Positions 44,774-52,517 of a stretch of DNA of 64,000 bases are shown here, one piece after another (position 1 is the stretch's first letter; the number at the start of each line of letters is the position of its first letter). The notes beneath the pieces are model-generated. The model made no database searches. It was not told the DNA's origin and worked only from the letters and a program-made list of their open reading frames with translations. Location of the stretch: the NCBI RefSeq assembly GCF_001429285.1, contig NZ_LMJJ01000007.1, positions 1-64,000 of the forward strand. Direction: 5' to 3'. The position numbers and the translations under genes were made by a program. The stretch is from Ensifer sp. Root278 (GTDB lineage: Bacteria; Pseudomonadota; Alphaproteobacteria; Rhizobiales; Rhizobiaceae).

Positions 44774-45853
44774 ATGCAACACACTTACGACAACCGGATC
44801 GCACCCACGATTTGCTATCGCGTCACAAGCCCCGCACCGCGTGACGCGTGGAGGCAATTGATGAACCATGACCCCGAGGCGATGCCTTATCAATCGCCAG
44901 AGTGGAACAATGCAATCTGCGCTGAGGGCAGGCTCAGGGACATCAGCCGCTACTACCAGTTCGAAGACGGGTGCCAGATCCTAGTTCCGCTCGTGACCGT
45001 GACGGCCATTGGTCCCGTGGACCTTGTTGCGGGGTCGTATCCCGATGGTTGCGGTATGGGCGGGGCTGTCTGCTGCGAGAACACGACCAACCGCCACCTC
45101 AGGGAAGTCCTGAAGGATCTCATGGCTTTGCGTTTCCTCAGCATTCGGATCAGGCCCAACCCATTACAGGGAAAACGATGGTCCGAAGCGGCGGCCGGCC
45201 TAGGTCTGATGACGAAACCGCGACGCGCGCACGTTATCGATCTCAAGGATGGTTTCGATCACGTCTACAGCAAGCTCTTCACCAAGGCGACAAGGGTCAG
45301 TATCCGCAAGGCCGAGAGGGAGGCCGTTGTCGTTAAGAGCAGCAGCAGCGGCGAGTTGATCCCGTTGCTCCACAGCTTGCTTGAGACGTCCGTCAAGAGA
45401 TGGGCCGAACAGCACAACGAACCGCACTGGCTGGCGAAGTTTCGCTTTGGGAGACGGGATCCCATCAAAAAGCTCTATCGGATTCAGGAGGCGCTCGGAG
45501 CATCCTGCAAGGTGTGGGCAGCCTGGGTGAACGGACAACCCGTTGCAGCGTCCCTGGTCTTGATGGGGAAGAATGTGAACGACGCACGCGGCGCAATCGA
45601 CCGGGTTGCATTGGGTACGTCGCGCGCCAACGATCTCCTTCAAAAGCTCTCCATCGAAGATGCGTGCCGGGCGGGCTGCCGTTTCTATCACCTTGGCGAG
45701 AGCGGCAATTCGGCCTCACTTTCACATTTCAAGGAGCGCTTTGGCGCGACACACTACGACTACTCCGAGATATTCATCGAGCGATTCCCGATTTCCCGAG
45801 CCGAATACCTGCTTAAATCAGGCGTCAAGCGAGCGATCGGCTTCAAGGACTGA
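44774..45853 (+). CDS. FemAB/GNAT-fold acyl- or aminoacyltransferase-like protein, copy 2
   Basis: A 359-residue paralogue of 36936-38024, with corresponding segments throughout: IRIRPNPLQGKRW, FTKATRVSIRKAEREAVVV, CKVWAAWVNGQPVAASLVLMGKNVNDARGAIDR, FYHLGESGNSASLSHFKERFGA. Alignment with copy 1 extends upstream of the well-placed ATG at 44861 (which has GTGGAGG before it), so I prefer the start at 44774, but 44861 remains possible and would remove the first 29 residues. It stands alone at the edge of the polysaccharide locus. Likely adds an acyl or aminoacyl group to the polymer or its precursor. Confidence 0.78.
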   Translation: MQHTYDNRIAPTICYRVTSPAPRDAWRQLMNHDPEAMPYQSPEWNNAICAEGRLRDISRYYQFEDGCQILVPLVTVTAIGPVDLVAGSYPDGCGMGGAVCCENTTNRHLREVLKDLMALRFLSIRIRPNPLQGKRWSEAAAGLGLMTKPRRAHVIDLKDGFDHVYSKLFTKATRVSIRKAEREAVVVKSSSSGELIPLLHSLLETSVKRWAEQHNEPHWLAKFRFGRRDPIKKLYRIQEALGASCKVWAAWVNGQPVAASLVLMGKNVNDARGAIDRVALGTSRANDLLQKLSIEDACRAGCRFYHLGESGNSASLSHFKERFGATHYDYSEIFIERFPISRAEYLLKSGVKRAIGFKD

Positions 45854-46135
45854 ATCCGCGTTCGTCCCGTTCACCGCGCCCCGCCCATTTAACGAGAATG
45901 TGCCGGGGGCCGTTAAACGGGGCACAAGTTTGCGTCACTTATACGCATTGAATCGCCGCGAGCGCACCAACAAATCGGCATTTGATCTCGGCAAGCCGGA
46001 AATGGATGCCAAATGGAAGGCCCGGATGGCTCCCGAGGAGCTGCCCACCCGCGCAACTGTCGGCGTTGCCGATCTTGGCGGCGACACGCTGATCGCAGTC
46101 GTCGTCGGCGTTCAAGTGACGCCTCGGTCGTAACG
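45854..46135 (+). other. Possible remnant of a coding sequence ending in front of a terminator
   Basis: One frame is open through this stretch and stops with TAA at 46131-46133, three bases before a strong terminator-like hairpin. The translated part ...ALNRRERTNKSAFDLGKPEMDAKWKARMAPEELPTRATVGVADLGGDTLIAVVVGVQVTPRS has protein-like composition but no good start site and no family I recognise. It may be the 3' remnant of a decayed gene, or a short gene starting near 45948-46001. Low confidence. Confidence 0.25.
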
Positions 46136-46169
46136 GCACTCTGCGGGGCCGCCGCGTCCCGCAGAGTGC
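46136..46169 (+). terminator. Strong stem-loop, probable transcription terminator
   Basis: GCACTCTGCGGG (46136-46147) pairs perfectly with CCCGCAGAGTGC (46158-46169) around a 10-nt loop; on the plus strand it is followed by a T-rich stretch (TCTACTTTCATTT). It separates the FemAB-like gene side from the convergent phosphatase operon ending at 46266. The absence of a T-run on the minus strand means it would stop leftward transcription less well. Confidence 0.65.
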
Positions 46170-46265
46170 TCTACTTTCATTTGCACACACGCCACTTCGC
46201 AGGCCCCGATTTGTCAGCTTGCTCCCGGGCCTCGCGCGAGTGTCGAGGCCATCGTCCTTGGTGTA

Positions 46266-46910
46266 TCAGCAACCAATTGCGCGTGCCCATCCGGCCGCGC
46301 GCCGCGCCGCTTCCGTCAACACGGGCTTTGGTGCCTTGTACCATTCCTCTTCAGGAAGGTTGCGCCTATCACGAACGAAGTCGATCGCGGCCTCCAGGGT
46401 TGGGAACTGCTCAGGTAGTGTAAGATGCAGAAACAGCGACACGACGGCTACGGACCGCGAACGGCCGCCGCGGCAATTGACGAGAACCCCACCGCGCTCG
46501 CGCCTTGGGTAGGACGGCTTTTCCGGCAGGATCTGCTCCAGCGCAGCGCGTAGGATATAGTACGCTGCCAACATCTGGGTATCCGGATTCCCGTCCCCGT
46601 CGATCAGCCCGACCTTGTAGTAACGGATCTCACCTGGACCATGGACACTGTTGCGATGATCCGAGACGAGTTGCGGTTGGCGGACGAAATTGAAATCCAG
46701 GTTGACCGCGCAGTTGACGACGGCGGTAATGCCATTGCTGCGCAGGAGATCGAGATCGCTCGCCCCCTCCTTGCCCGCGATGAAGATGTCGACCCCATAG
46801 GCCGGATGCTTGGCGTATATGAGGCTGAGCTTTGGCAACACGCTGCTGGTCTTTTCGGTTGTGGGGGTGTCGGTCGCGCTAATTTGCATGATTTCCTCAT
46901 AGGCAGTCAT
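46266..46910 (-). CDS. Dual-specificity-phosphatase-like protein, copy 1
   Basis: A 214-residue cytosolic protein with the Cys-X5-Arg phosphatase loop VNCRGGRSRSV (Cys146, Arg152); the His usually preceding the Cys is Asn. A candidate general acid lies in GLIDGDGNPD (Asp104/Asp106). The sequence is clearly paralogous to 59614-60234 (both share ITxVVNCAVNLD, YYKxGxIDGDGxPDT and NCRGGRSRSV). Its ATG overlaps the stop of the monophosphatase gene by four bases (ATGA). A phosphatase acting on a small phosphate ester (rather than on protein tyrosine) is likely from the context. It is the last gene of the operon. Confidence 0.82.
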   Translation of the reverse strand: MTAYEEIMQISATDTPTTEKTSSVLPKLSLIYAKHPAYGVDIFIAGKEGASDLDLLRSNGITAVVNCAVNLDFNFVRQPQLVSDHRNSVHGPGEIRYYKVGLIDGDGNPDTQMLAAYYILRAALEQILPEKPSYPRRERGGVLVNCRGGRSRSVAVVSLFLHLTLPEQFPTLEAAIDFVRDRRNLPEEEWYKAPKPVLTEAARRAAGWARAIGC

Positions 46911-47800
46911 GGTGCGAGGACTTTAGCAACACGGCCATCCGAAATGGCCATGGCGACACGGTTCAAGGTCGGATAATCCGCGCCGGCGCCGTATGCCACG
47001 TAACCCGGGCACAGATAATCGGGGGAACCGGCCGGCACCTTGCCGAGGGTCAGAGGCACATAGCGGCCGCCGGCGTTCTTCAGGATCAGCGTGGCGGCCG
47101 CCACGTCCCATGCATTGACACCGAAGCCGGCGGCGGCATCGGCGAAGCCCGCGGCCACATGCGCGATGCTGAGCGCGGCGCTACCGGGCCTTCGCAACGT
47201 TGAGAAGGTCTCGACCAGATCGCCGAAGCGGCGAAGCGCGACATCCTGCCCATCGAGGCGAAAGTCCCTGGAAACGGGATATCCTGTGATCAAGGTCGCA
47301 CGGTTTTCATCGCTGACCGACTTTGAGACGATGACGTGCCCATTCAAATAGGAGCGCTCGAGATCACTCGCGAAGAGCATGTCGGCGACCGGGTCGTAGA
47401 CGACCCCTGCCACGACGGCCCCGGCTTCGACCGCGGCGATCGACACGCACCAGAAAGCAAGCCCTCTGGCGAAATTGGCCGTTCCGTCGATCGGGTCGAC
47501 ATACCACTGGATGTCACCCTTGCCGATCTGGCCTCCTTCCTCGCCAAGCATGGTGGAGTTCGGTTCGTTCGCGAAGATGACGTCGCGGATCAACGCCTCG
47601 GCATTCCTGTCATGTATCGTCACGATATCGTGCAGGTCGCGCTTGTAATCGACCGCCATTTCGGCCCGAAAGGCGGCAATCAGCGACGGTCCGACGGCGC
47701 GGGCAGCGCCCTCGGCAATCTTCATCAGATGACGCGAGCGGCCAAATCGGCCCGCATCGTCCGATCGGCTCTGGCTTGCCTGCGGATAGGCGTTGTCCAT
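46907..47800 (-). CDS. Inositol-monophosphatase-family phosphatase, copy 1
   Basis: A 297-residue Mg-dependent phosphomonoesterase. The signatures are intact: GEEGG, WYVDPIDGTANFARG (metal-binding Asp-Pro-Ile-Asp-Gly-Thr) and the C-terminal WDVAAATLIL. GGAAAAAGAG precedes the ATG at 47800. Family members hydrolyse myo-inositol phosphates, histidinol phosphate, fructose bisphosphate or PAP; this one cannot be assigned further. It follows three binding-protein genes and is coupled to the DSP-like gene. The pair recurs at 59614-61135. Confidence 0.92.
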   Translation of the reverse strand: MDNAYPQASQSRSDDAGRFGRSRHLMKIAEGAARAVGPSLIAAFRAEMAVDYKRDLHDIVTIHDRNAEALIRDVIFANEPNSTMLGEEGGQIGKGDIQWYVDPIDGTANFARGLAFWCVSIAAVEAGAVVAGVVYDPVADMLFASDLERSYLNGHVIVSKSVSDENRATLITGYPVSRDFRLDGQDVALRRFGDLVETFSTLRRPGSAALSIAHVAAGFADAAAGFGVNAWDVAAATLILKNAGGRYVPLTLGKVPAGSPDYLCPGYVAYGAGADYPTLNRVAMAISDGRVAKVLAP

Positions 47801-47870
47801 GCTCTTTTTCCGTTCATTCAGAAACGGCCGGCGCGACCCGCATTCGTGAGGCCGCGCCGAGCCCAAGTTT

Positions 47871-48998
47871 CTATTTGCCGTAGTTAACTCGCCAGAAGTC
47901 CTGCCATTCCTCGCGCCGGTCGAAATCCTCAAGACCCGTTGCGGCATCGTAGGGGAACAGGCGGTCCGCCACTTCCATGATCCCCGACGGCTCGTCCGCC
48001 GGCATCTTGATATCGGAGTTGGTCGGCAGCTTGCCGTCCTTCATCTGCGGCGCAATCCCCTCTTCCGTCAGCACGTAATGGATGAAGAGCCTTGCGGCGT
48101 TCGGGCTTGCGGTCTTTGCCGCGACCATGCCGAGCTTGGTGTAGGTCCAACCGACCCATGGCCGGAGTTCCGTACACAGCCCGAGCTTATAGCCCTTGCC
48201 TTCATTGTCGCGGAACTTGGCCGAACTCAGGAGCCCGAAGAAAGGCTCCTTCTGGCCGGCGGCGCCAACCGCTTCAGCCACCGGGTCGTCGCCTTCCGTG
48301 ACGAGCGGTCCGTTCTGGGCGAGCGCCTTGATCCATGCCGCCGCGGCGCTCTTTTCACCCGTCTCCAAGTCCCTGCCAAAGTGGACCTTGTAGGCCTCCG
48401 CGACCTTGGCGTCGGCGTGTCTCTCCAACTGGTTGAACCAGTCGGTATAGGTACTCTTGGTCAGGGGATCGACGAGCGCGATCTTGCCTTTCCATTTCGC
48501 CTCCGTCAGTTCCCAGATGTTGCTGATGGGGCATTTGTCATAGACCTCGGTGTTATAGGCCCAGACATTGGCATTGGTCGAAATTGCCAGAGGGTTCTGG
48601 AAGGCCGCCGGTATTTTTTCCTTCATATCACCGGGCAGATAGCTTTCGACAAAGCCCTGCGGCAGAAGCTGCGCCAGCGCGCCGGGTGCATCGGTGATCA
48701 GCGCGACATCGCCCTGGACATTGCCGGCCTGCGCCTCCCGGATGATCATCTCCAGCTGGCTGTTTGCCGACACTTTCACGCCCGTTGCCTTGACCCCGTA
48801 TTTGGCAGTGAAGGCCTCGGCCATTTCGACGATCTTGCCTGTACTGTCATAGACGTTGATCGGTTTTTCCTTCTTCGCAGCCTCGACCAACGCTTCGAGA
48901 TCGAAGGCTTCTTCGGCGCGCGCCTCAACTGCGACAGCGGTCGCAAGGGCGGCAAACGCCACCCCCATTACAAGAAACTTGCTGTTGCCTTTTTTCAT
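47871..48998 (-). CDS. Periplasmic binding protein of a ferric-type ABC importer, paralogue 1
   Basis: A 375-residue protein starting MKKGNSKFLVMGVAFAALATAVAVEARAEE (signal peptide; GGGAGGGG before the ATG). Mature sequence: INVYDSTGKIVEMAEAFTAKYGVKATGVKV, then ANVWAYNTEVYDKCPISNIWELT and KLGLCTELRPWVGW. Two cysteines (in DKCP and LGLC) are conserved in all three tandem paralogues and probably form a disulfide. The class includes ferric-ion, thiamine and hexose-phosphate (AfuA) binding proteins; the Tyr ligands that define iron binding were not recognised. With phosphatases in the operon, a phosphate ester is a more likely ligand than iron. Confidence 0.88.
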   Translation of the reverse strand: MKKGNSKFLVMGVAFAALATAVAVEARAEEAFDLEALVEAAKKEKPINVYDSTGKIVEMAEAFTAKYGVKATGVKVSANSQLEMIIREAQAGNVQGDVALITDAPGALAQLLPQGFVESYLPGDMKEKIPAAFQNPLAISTNANVWAYNTEVYDKCPISNIWELTEAKWKGKIALVDPLTKSTYTDWFNQLERHADAKVAEAYKVHFGRDLETGEKSAAAAWIKALAQNGPLVTEGDDPVAEAVGAAGQKEPFFGLLSSAKFRDNEGKGYKLGLCTELRPWVGWTYTKLGMVAAKTASPNAARLFIHYVLTEEGIAPQMKDGKLPTNSDIKMPADEPSGIMEVADRLFPYDAATGLEDFDRREEWQDFWRVNYGK

Positions 48999-49037
48999 GG
49001 TTTCCCCTCCCAAGGAGACCGTTTCAAATTCACGAAG

Positions 49038-50180
49038 CTATTTCTGGTAGTTGATCCGCCAGAGGTCTTGCCAGGTTTCGCGCTTTTGGAGATCGTCATC
49101 GGCCGTCGCAGCATCAAAGACCATCAGTTCACCGAGGTGTTTGGAGACGCCGGAAGGCTCGTCCGCAGGCAGGGCAATCGTCCTGTTGCCGGAGACCTTT
49201 CCGTCAACGGTCTGCGGCGCGATCCCCTCGGCGGTCATGAGATACCGAACAAAAAGCTTCGCCGCGTTCGGGCTCTTCGTCTGGGCGGCGATCAAGCCAA
49301 GGCCGGGATAAAGGAAGCCCGTGAACGGCTCGACACCGGCACAAATACCGAGCTTCAGTCCCTTGGTGACATTCTCCCGGTACTTTGCAGTCGAGGTAAT
49401 CGCAAAGAACGGCTCTGCCTGACCGGGCGCACCTGCGGCCTCGGCCACGGTTGATGAATCGGCGAGCAGCGGGCCATTTGAGGCGAATGCCTTGACCCAA
49501 GCGACCGTTGCGCTCTCGCCTTGCGTATCGAGCGTCTTGCCGTAGTGCGCCTCATAGGCGCGCGCGACGTCGTTGTCGCGATGAGCAGCGATCTGATTGA
49601 ACCAATCCGCATAGAGCGGCTTGTCGAACAGATCGAGCATCGCGACCTTCCCCTTCCATTCCGGCTCGGTCAGCTGCCAGATGTTGGTAATGGGGCATTT
49701 CTCGTACTTCTCCGTGTTGTAGGTCCATACGTGCGGATCGGAGACGACCACCAACGGGTTGCGCGACGTCTCGGCAATGTCACCCGCAAGATCGGGCGGC
49801 GTCCAGCTGGTGGCGATGCCCTCGGGAAGAATCTGCCCAACTGCGGAAGCAACATCCATGGCGAGGCTGACATCGCCGACGGCGTTGCCCGCCTGATGCT
49901 CGCGGATCATGAGTTCGACCTGCGTCGCCTCATTCACCTTCTTGCCATTTGCTTCAATTCCGTATTTTTCGGTGAAGTCTTTGACAGTATCGACGATTTT
50001 GCCGGTCACGGCATAGACTGTGATCGGCGGTTCTTTCTTTGCCGCCGCGATCGTCGCTTCAAGATCGAAGATTTCCTCGCCCTTGGCTGCGGAAGCGAAG
50101 GATATAACGGCCGCCATACCCAAGGCGGTGACGGACACAACCGCTCCGAGCCGACGGGACTCCATGATTTGAGTGCTCAT
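49038..50180 (-). CDS. Periplasmic binding protein of a ferric-type ABC importer, paralogue 2
   Basis: A 380-residue protein starting MSTQIMESRRLGAVVSVTALGMAAVISFASAAKGEE (signal peptide; GAGGA before the ATG). It shares the FDLEATIAAAKKEPPITVYAVTGKIV start, the YEKCPITNIWQLTEPEWKGK segment and LGICAGVEP with its neighbours, but is the most divergent of the three (for example VYAVTGKIVDTVKDF in place of VYDSTGKIVEMAKAF, and PFTGFLYPGLG in place of PWLGWMYPGVG). It probably binds a related but different ligand, or binds with different affinity, and uses the same permease and ATPase. It ends 39 bases before paralogue 1. Confidence 0.88.
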   Translation of the reverse strand: MSTQIMESRRLGAVVSVTALGMAAVISFASAAKGEEIFDLEATIAAAKKEPPITVYAVTGKIVDTVKDFTEKYGIEANGKKVNEATQVELMIREHQAGNAVGDVSLAMDVASAVGQILPEGIATSWTPPDLAGDIAETSRNPLVVVSDPHVWTYNTEKYEKCPITNIWQLTEPEWKGKVAMLDLFDKPLYADWFNQIAAHRDNDVARAYEAHYGKTLDTQGESATVAWVKAFASNGPLLADSSTVAEAAGAPGQAEPFFAITSTAKYRENVTKGLKLGICAGVEPFTGFLYPGLGLIAAQTKSPNAAKLFVRYLMTAEGIAPQTVDGKVSGNRTIALPADEPSGVSKHLGELMVFDAATADDDLQKRETWQDLWRINYQK

Positions 50181-50202
50181 AAAATTATCCTCGGATCTCG
50201 CT

Positions 50203-51339
50203 TCACTTCTGGTAGTTAATGCGCCAGAGGTCCTGCCAGGTTTCGCGTGCGTCCCAGTCGTCGAGGCTGGTCGACATCTCATAAGGCATGACCTGGTCGA
50301 GGACGGCGCCGATGCCGGACGGTTCGTCGGCAGGCAGCGAGACATCCTTGTTCGTCGACATCTTCCCGTCTTCGGCCTGCGGGGCGATGCCTTCGGCGGT
50401 CATCACATAGTGGATGAAGAGCTTCGAGGCGTTCGGGCTGTTGGTGCCCTTTGTGATCAGCCCGACACCTGGATACATCCAGCCGAGCCACGGCTTCAGG
50501 TCCTTGCAAAGCCCGAGCTTCATGCCCTTCTCGGCATTGTCACGAAACTTTGCCGAACTCATCAGTCCCATGAACGGCTGCGATTGACCGGGCGCCCCGA
50601 CGGCATCGGCAGCCGCCGCATCGGCATCGGTCAGGAGCGGAGCATTGGCGGCAAGCGCCTTCACCCAGGCGGCGGTTGCACTGCCGTCGTCGGTTTGAAG
50701 GTCCTTGCCATGGAGCTCCTTATAGGCGGCGGCAACCTTGTCGTCGCCGTGCTTGGCCATCTGGTTGAACCAGTCGACATAGGACGCCTTGCCGAGCGGG
50801 TCCTGCATCGCGACTTTACCCTTCCACTCCGGTCCGGTCAGCTGCCAGATGTTCGTGACCGGACACTTGTCGAAGAGTTCGGTGTTGTAGGCCCAGACAT
50901 TGGCGCTGGTGACCACGGTGAGCGGGTCGTGGTATTGCGCGGAAATCTTCGATGCGAGGTCCGGCGGCAGCCAGCTCTCGGCAAAGCCCTGCGGTATGAG
51001 CTGCGCCATCGCGGCCGGCGCGTCGCTGATGATCGAGACATCGCCCTGGATATTGTTGGCCCGGGCTTCGCGAATGATCATCTCGAGCTGTGCTGTCGCC
51101 TTGACCTTGGAACCCTCGGCGCCCACACCGTATTTCTCGGCAAAGGCCTTGGCCATTTCGACGATCTTGCCGGTGCTGTCGTAGACCGTGATCGGCGGCT
51201 CCTTGCGCGCAGCCTCGATCAGCGCGTTGAGACCGAACGGCTCCTCCGCCAGCGCCGGGCCACCCAGTGTGGCGATGGCCGATGCCAGCAACGCGCGTCT
51301 GATTGCCCGTCTTGTCCTGTCAGTCTTCCGAAATTGCAT
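50203..51339 (-). CDS. Periplasmic binding protein of a ferric-type ABC importer, paralogue 3
   Basis: A 378-residue protein. The N-terminus MQFRKTDRTRRAIRRALLASAIATLGGPALAEE is an unusually arginine-rich signal peptide, reminiscent of but not matching a strict Tat motif. The mature part carries ITVYDSTGKIVEMAKAF, AYNTELFDKCPVTNIWQLTGPEWKGKVAM and LGLCKDLKPWLGWMYPGVG, closest to paralogue 1. It is the first binding-protein gene after the ATPase and is followed 22 bases later by paralogue 2. The three together indicate local gene amplification with retention of all copies as intact genes. Confidence 0.88.
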   Translation of the reverse strand: MQFRKTDRTRRAIRRALLASAIATLGGPALAEEPFGLNALIEAARKEPPITVYDSTGKIVEMAKAFAEKYGVGAEGSKVKATAQLEMIIREARANNIQGDVSIISDAPAAMAQLIPQGFAESWLPPDLASKISAQYHDPLTVVTSANVWAYNTELFDKCPVTNIWQLTGPEWKGKVAMQDPLGKASYVDWFNQMAKHGDDKVAAAYKELHGKDLQTDDGSATAAWVKALAANAPLLTDADAAAADAVGAPGQSQPFMGLMSSAKFRDNAEKGMKLGLCKDLKPWLGWMYPGVGLITKGTNSPNASKLFIHYVMTAEGIAPQAEDGKMSTNKDVSLPADEPSGIGAVLDQVMPYEMSTSLDDWDARETWQDLWRINYQK

Positions 51340-51386
51340 CGTCTGTTCCTCCCTCAGAGCGTGTTTCTGTTTATCGCTGTGGCGCC

Positions 51387-52517
51387 TTAGTTCAGCGTGC
51401 GCGCACGCAGAAGCGCGTCCGCTTCGGCGATGCGCTGGCCGTCTTTGTCGAAGACGTGCAGCGCATCGGATGGCGCAAAAAAATCGACCCTGGATCCGGT
51501 CTCGACGCGCGGGAGCGCGTTGGTTGTCAGGAACAGCGTGTCGTTGTCGTTCCTCAGTTCAAGGATCCAGCTGCCGCCGGTCGGCAAGACCCCAGTCACC
51601 GTCATCTCACCTGTGAAGCTTCCGGCCGGAACATCCCCGCCCTTTGTCGCGTAGCCGATCGCTTCCGGCCGGATGCCGACCGAACCGACGCCGCGCGACG
51701 ACGGATAGCGCTCGCCGAGATAGGCTGCGGCGGCCCGCGACATCGCCGATGCGGACGATCCGAAGGTCAGGATATTGATCGGCGGGCTGCCGACGAATTC
51801 TGCAACGAAGCGATTGGCGGGGCGGTCGTAGATATCGTTCGGCGTGCCCATCTGCTGCAACGTGCCTTCGTTCATGACGGCAATCGTCGTCGCCAGCGTC
51901 ATCGCTTCCCATTGGTCGTGTGTCACGAAGACGATCGTCGTCTTGAATTCCTTGTGGATGCGCTTGAGCTCCGCCCGCATTTCGAGACGCAGCCGCGCAT
52001 CGAGGTTGGAGAGCGGCTCGTCGAGCAGAAGCACGCCCGGATTGACCGCGAGCATCCGGGCAAGCGCCACACGCTGCTGCTGGCCGCCGGAAAGTTGCGA
52101 GGGGTAGCGGTCGCGATATTTGGCGATGTCGAGCGCTTGCATGACCTTCTCGACCCGCTGCTCCCGCTCTTCCTTCGGCAGCTTGCGCAGGCGCAGACCG
52201 AAGTCGGTATTGCGTTCGATGGTCAGATGCGGCCACAGCGCGTAGCTCTGGAAAACAAGCCCCATCTCGCGCTTTTCCGGGGGTATGAACACACCTGCCC
52301 TGACCGAGTCAACCACACGCTCGCCAATGCGGATTTCTCCATCGGAGAGGTTCTCGAGGCCGGCGATCATACGCAGCGTCGTGGTCTTGCCGCAGCCGGA
52401 CGGCCCGAGCAGACACATGAACTCACCGTCGCGGATTTCGAGGTCAAGGTTCGAAACGGCATTGGCGGAATTCACGCCATAGTTCTTCTGAGCACCGCTG
52501 AGATTGATGGTGGGCAT
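51387..52517 (-). CDS. ABC transporter ATPase of the ferric-type/organophosphate importer
   Basis: A 376-residue ATPase: Walker A GPSGCGKTT (38-46), Q-loop FQSYALWPHL, signature LSGGQ (142-146), Walker B LLLDEP, THDQ, then a C-terminal regulatory domain of about 130 residues. The start at 52517 overlaps the permease stop by one base (TGATG), which decides against the longer open frame upstream. Ferric-type importers use such an FbpC-like ATPase with one fused permease. It should serve all three adjacent binding proteins. Confidence 0.93.
   Translation of the reverse strand: MPTINLSGAQKNYGVNSANAVSNLDLEIRDGEFMCLLGPSGCGKTTTLRMIAGLENLSDGEIRIGERVVDSVRAGVFIPPEKREMGLVFQSYALWPHLTIERNTDFGLRLRKLPKEEREQRVEKVMQALDIAKYRDRYPSQLSGGQQQRVALARMLAVNPGVLLLDEPLSNLDARLRLEMRAELKRIHKEFKTTIVFVTHDQWEAMTLATTIAVMNEGTLQQMGTPNDIYDRPANRFVAEFVGSPPINILTFGSSASAMSRAAAAYLGERYPSSRGVGSVGIRPEAIGYATKGGDVPAGSFTGEMTVTGVLPTGGSWILELRNDNDTLFLTTNALPRVETGSRVDFFAPSDALHVFDKDGQRIAEADALLRARTLN

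Noticed and set aside
48078-49454. 458-codon open frame on the plus strand
   Set aside because: It runs antisense across two binding-protein genes, which have signal peptides and ribosome sites; no motif in the antisense product.
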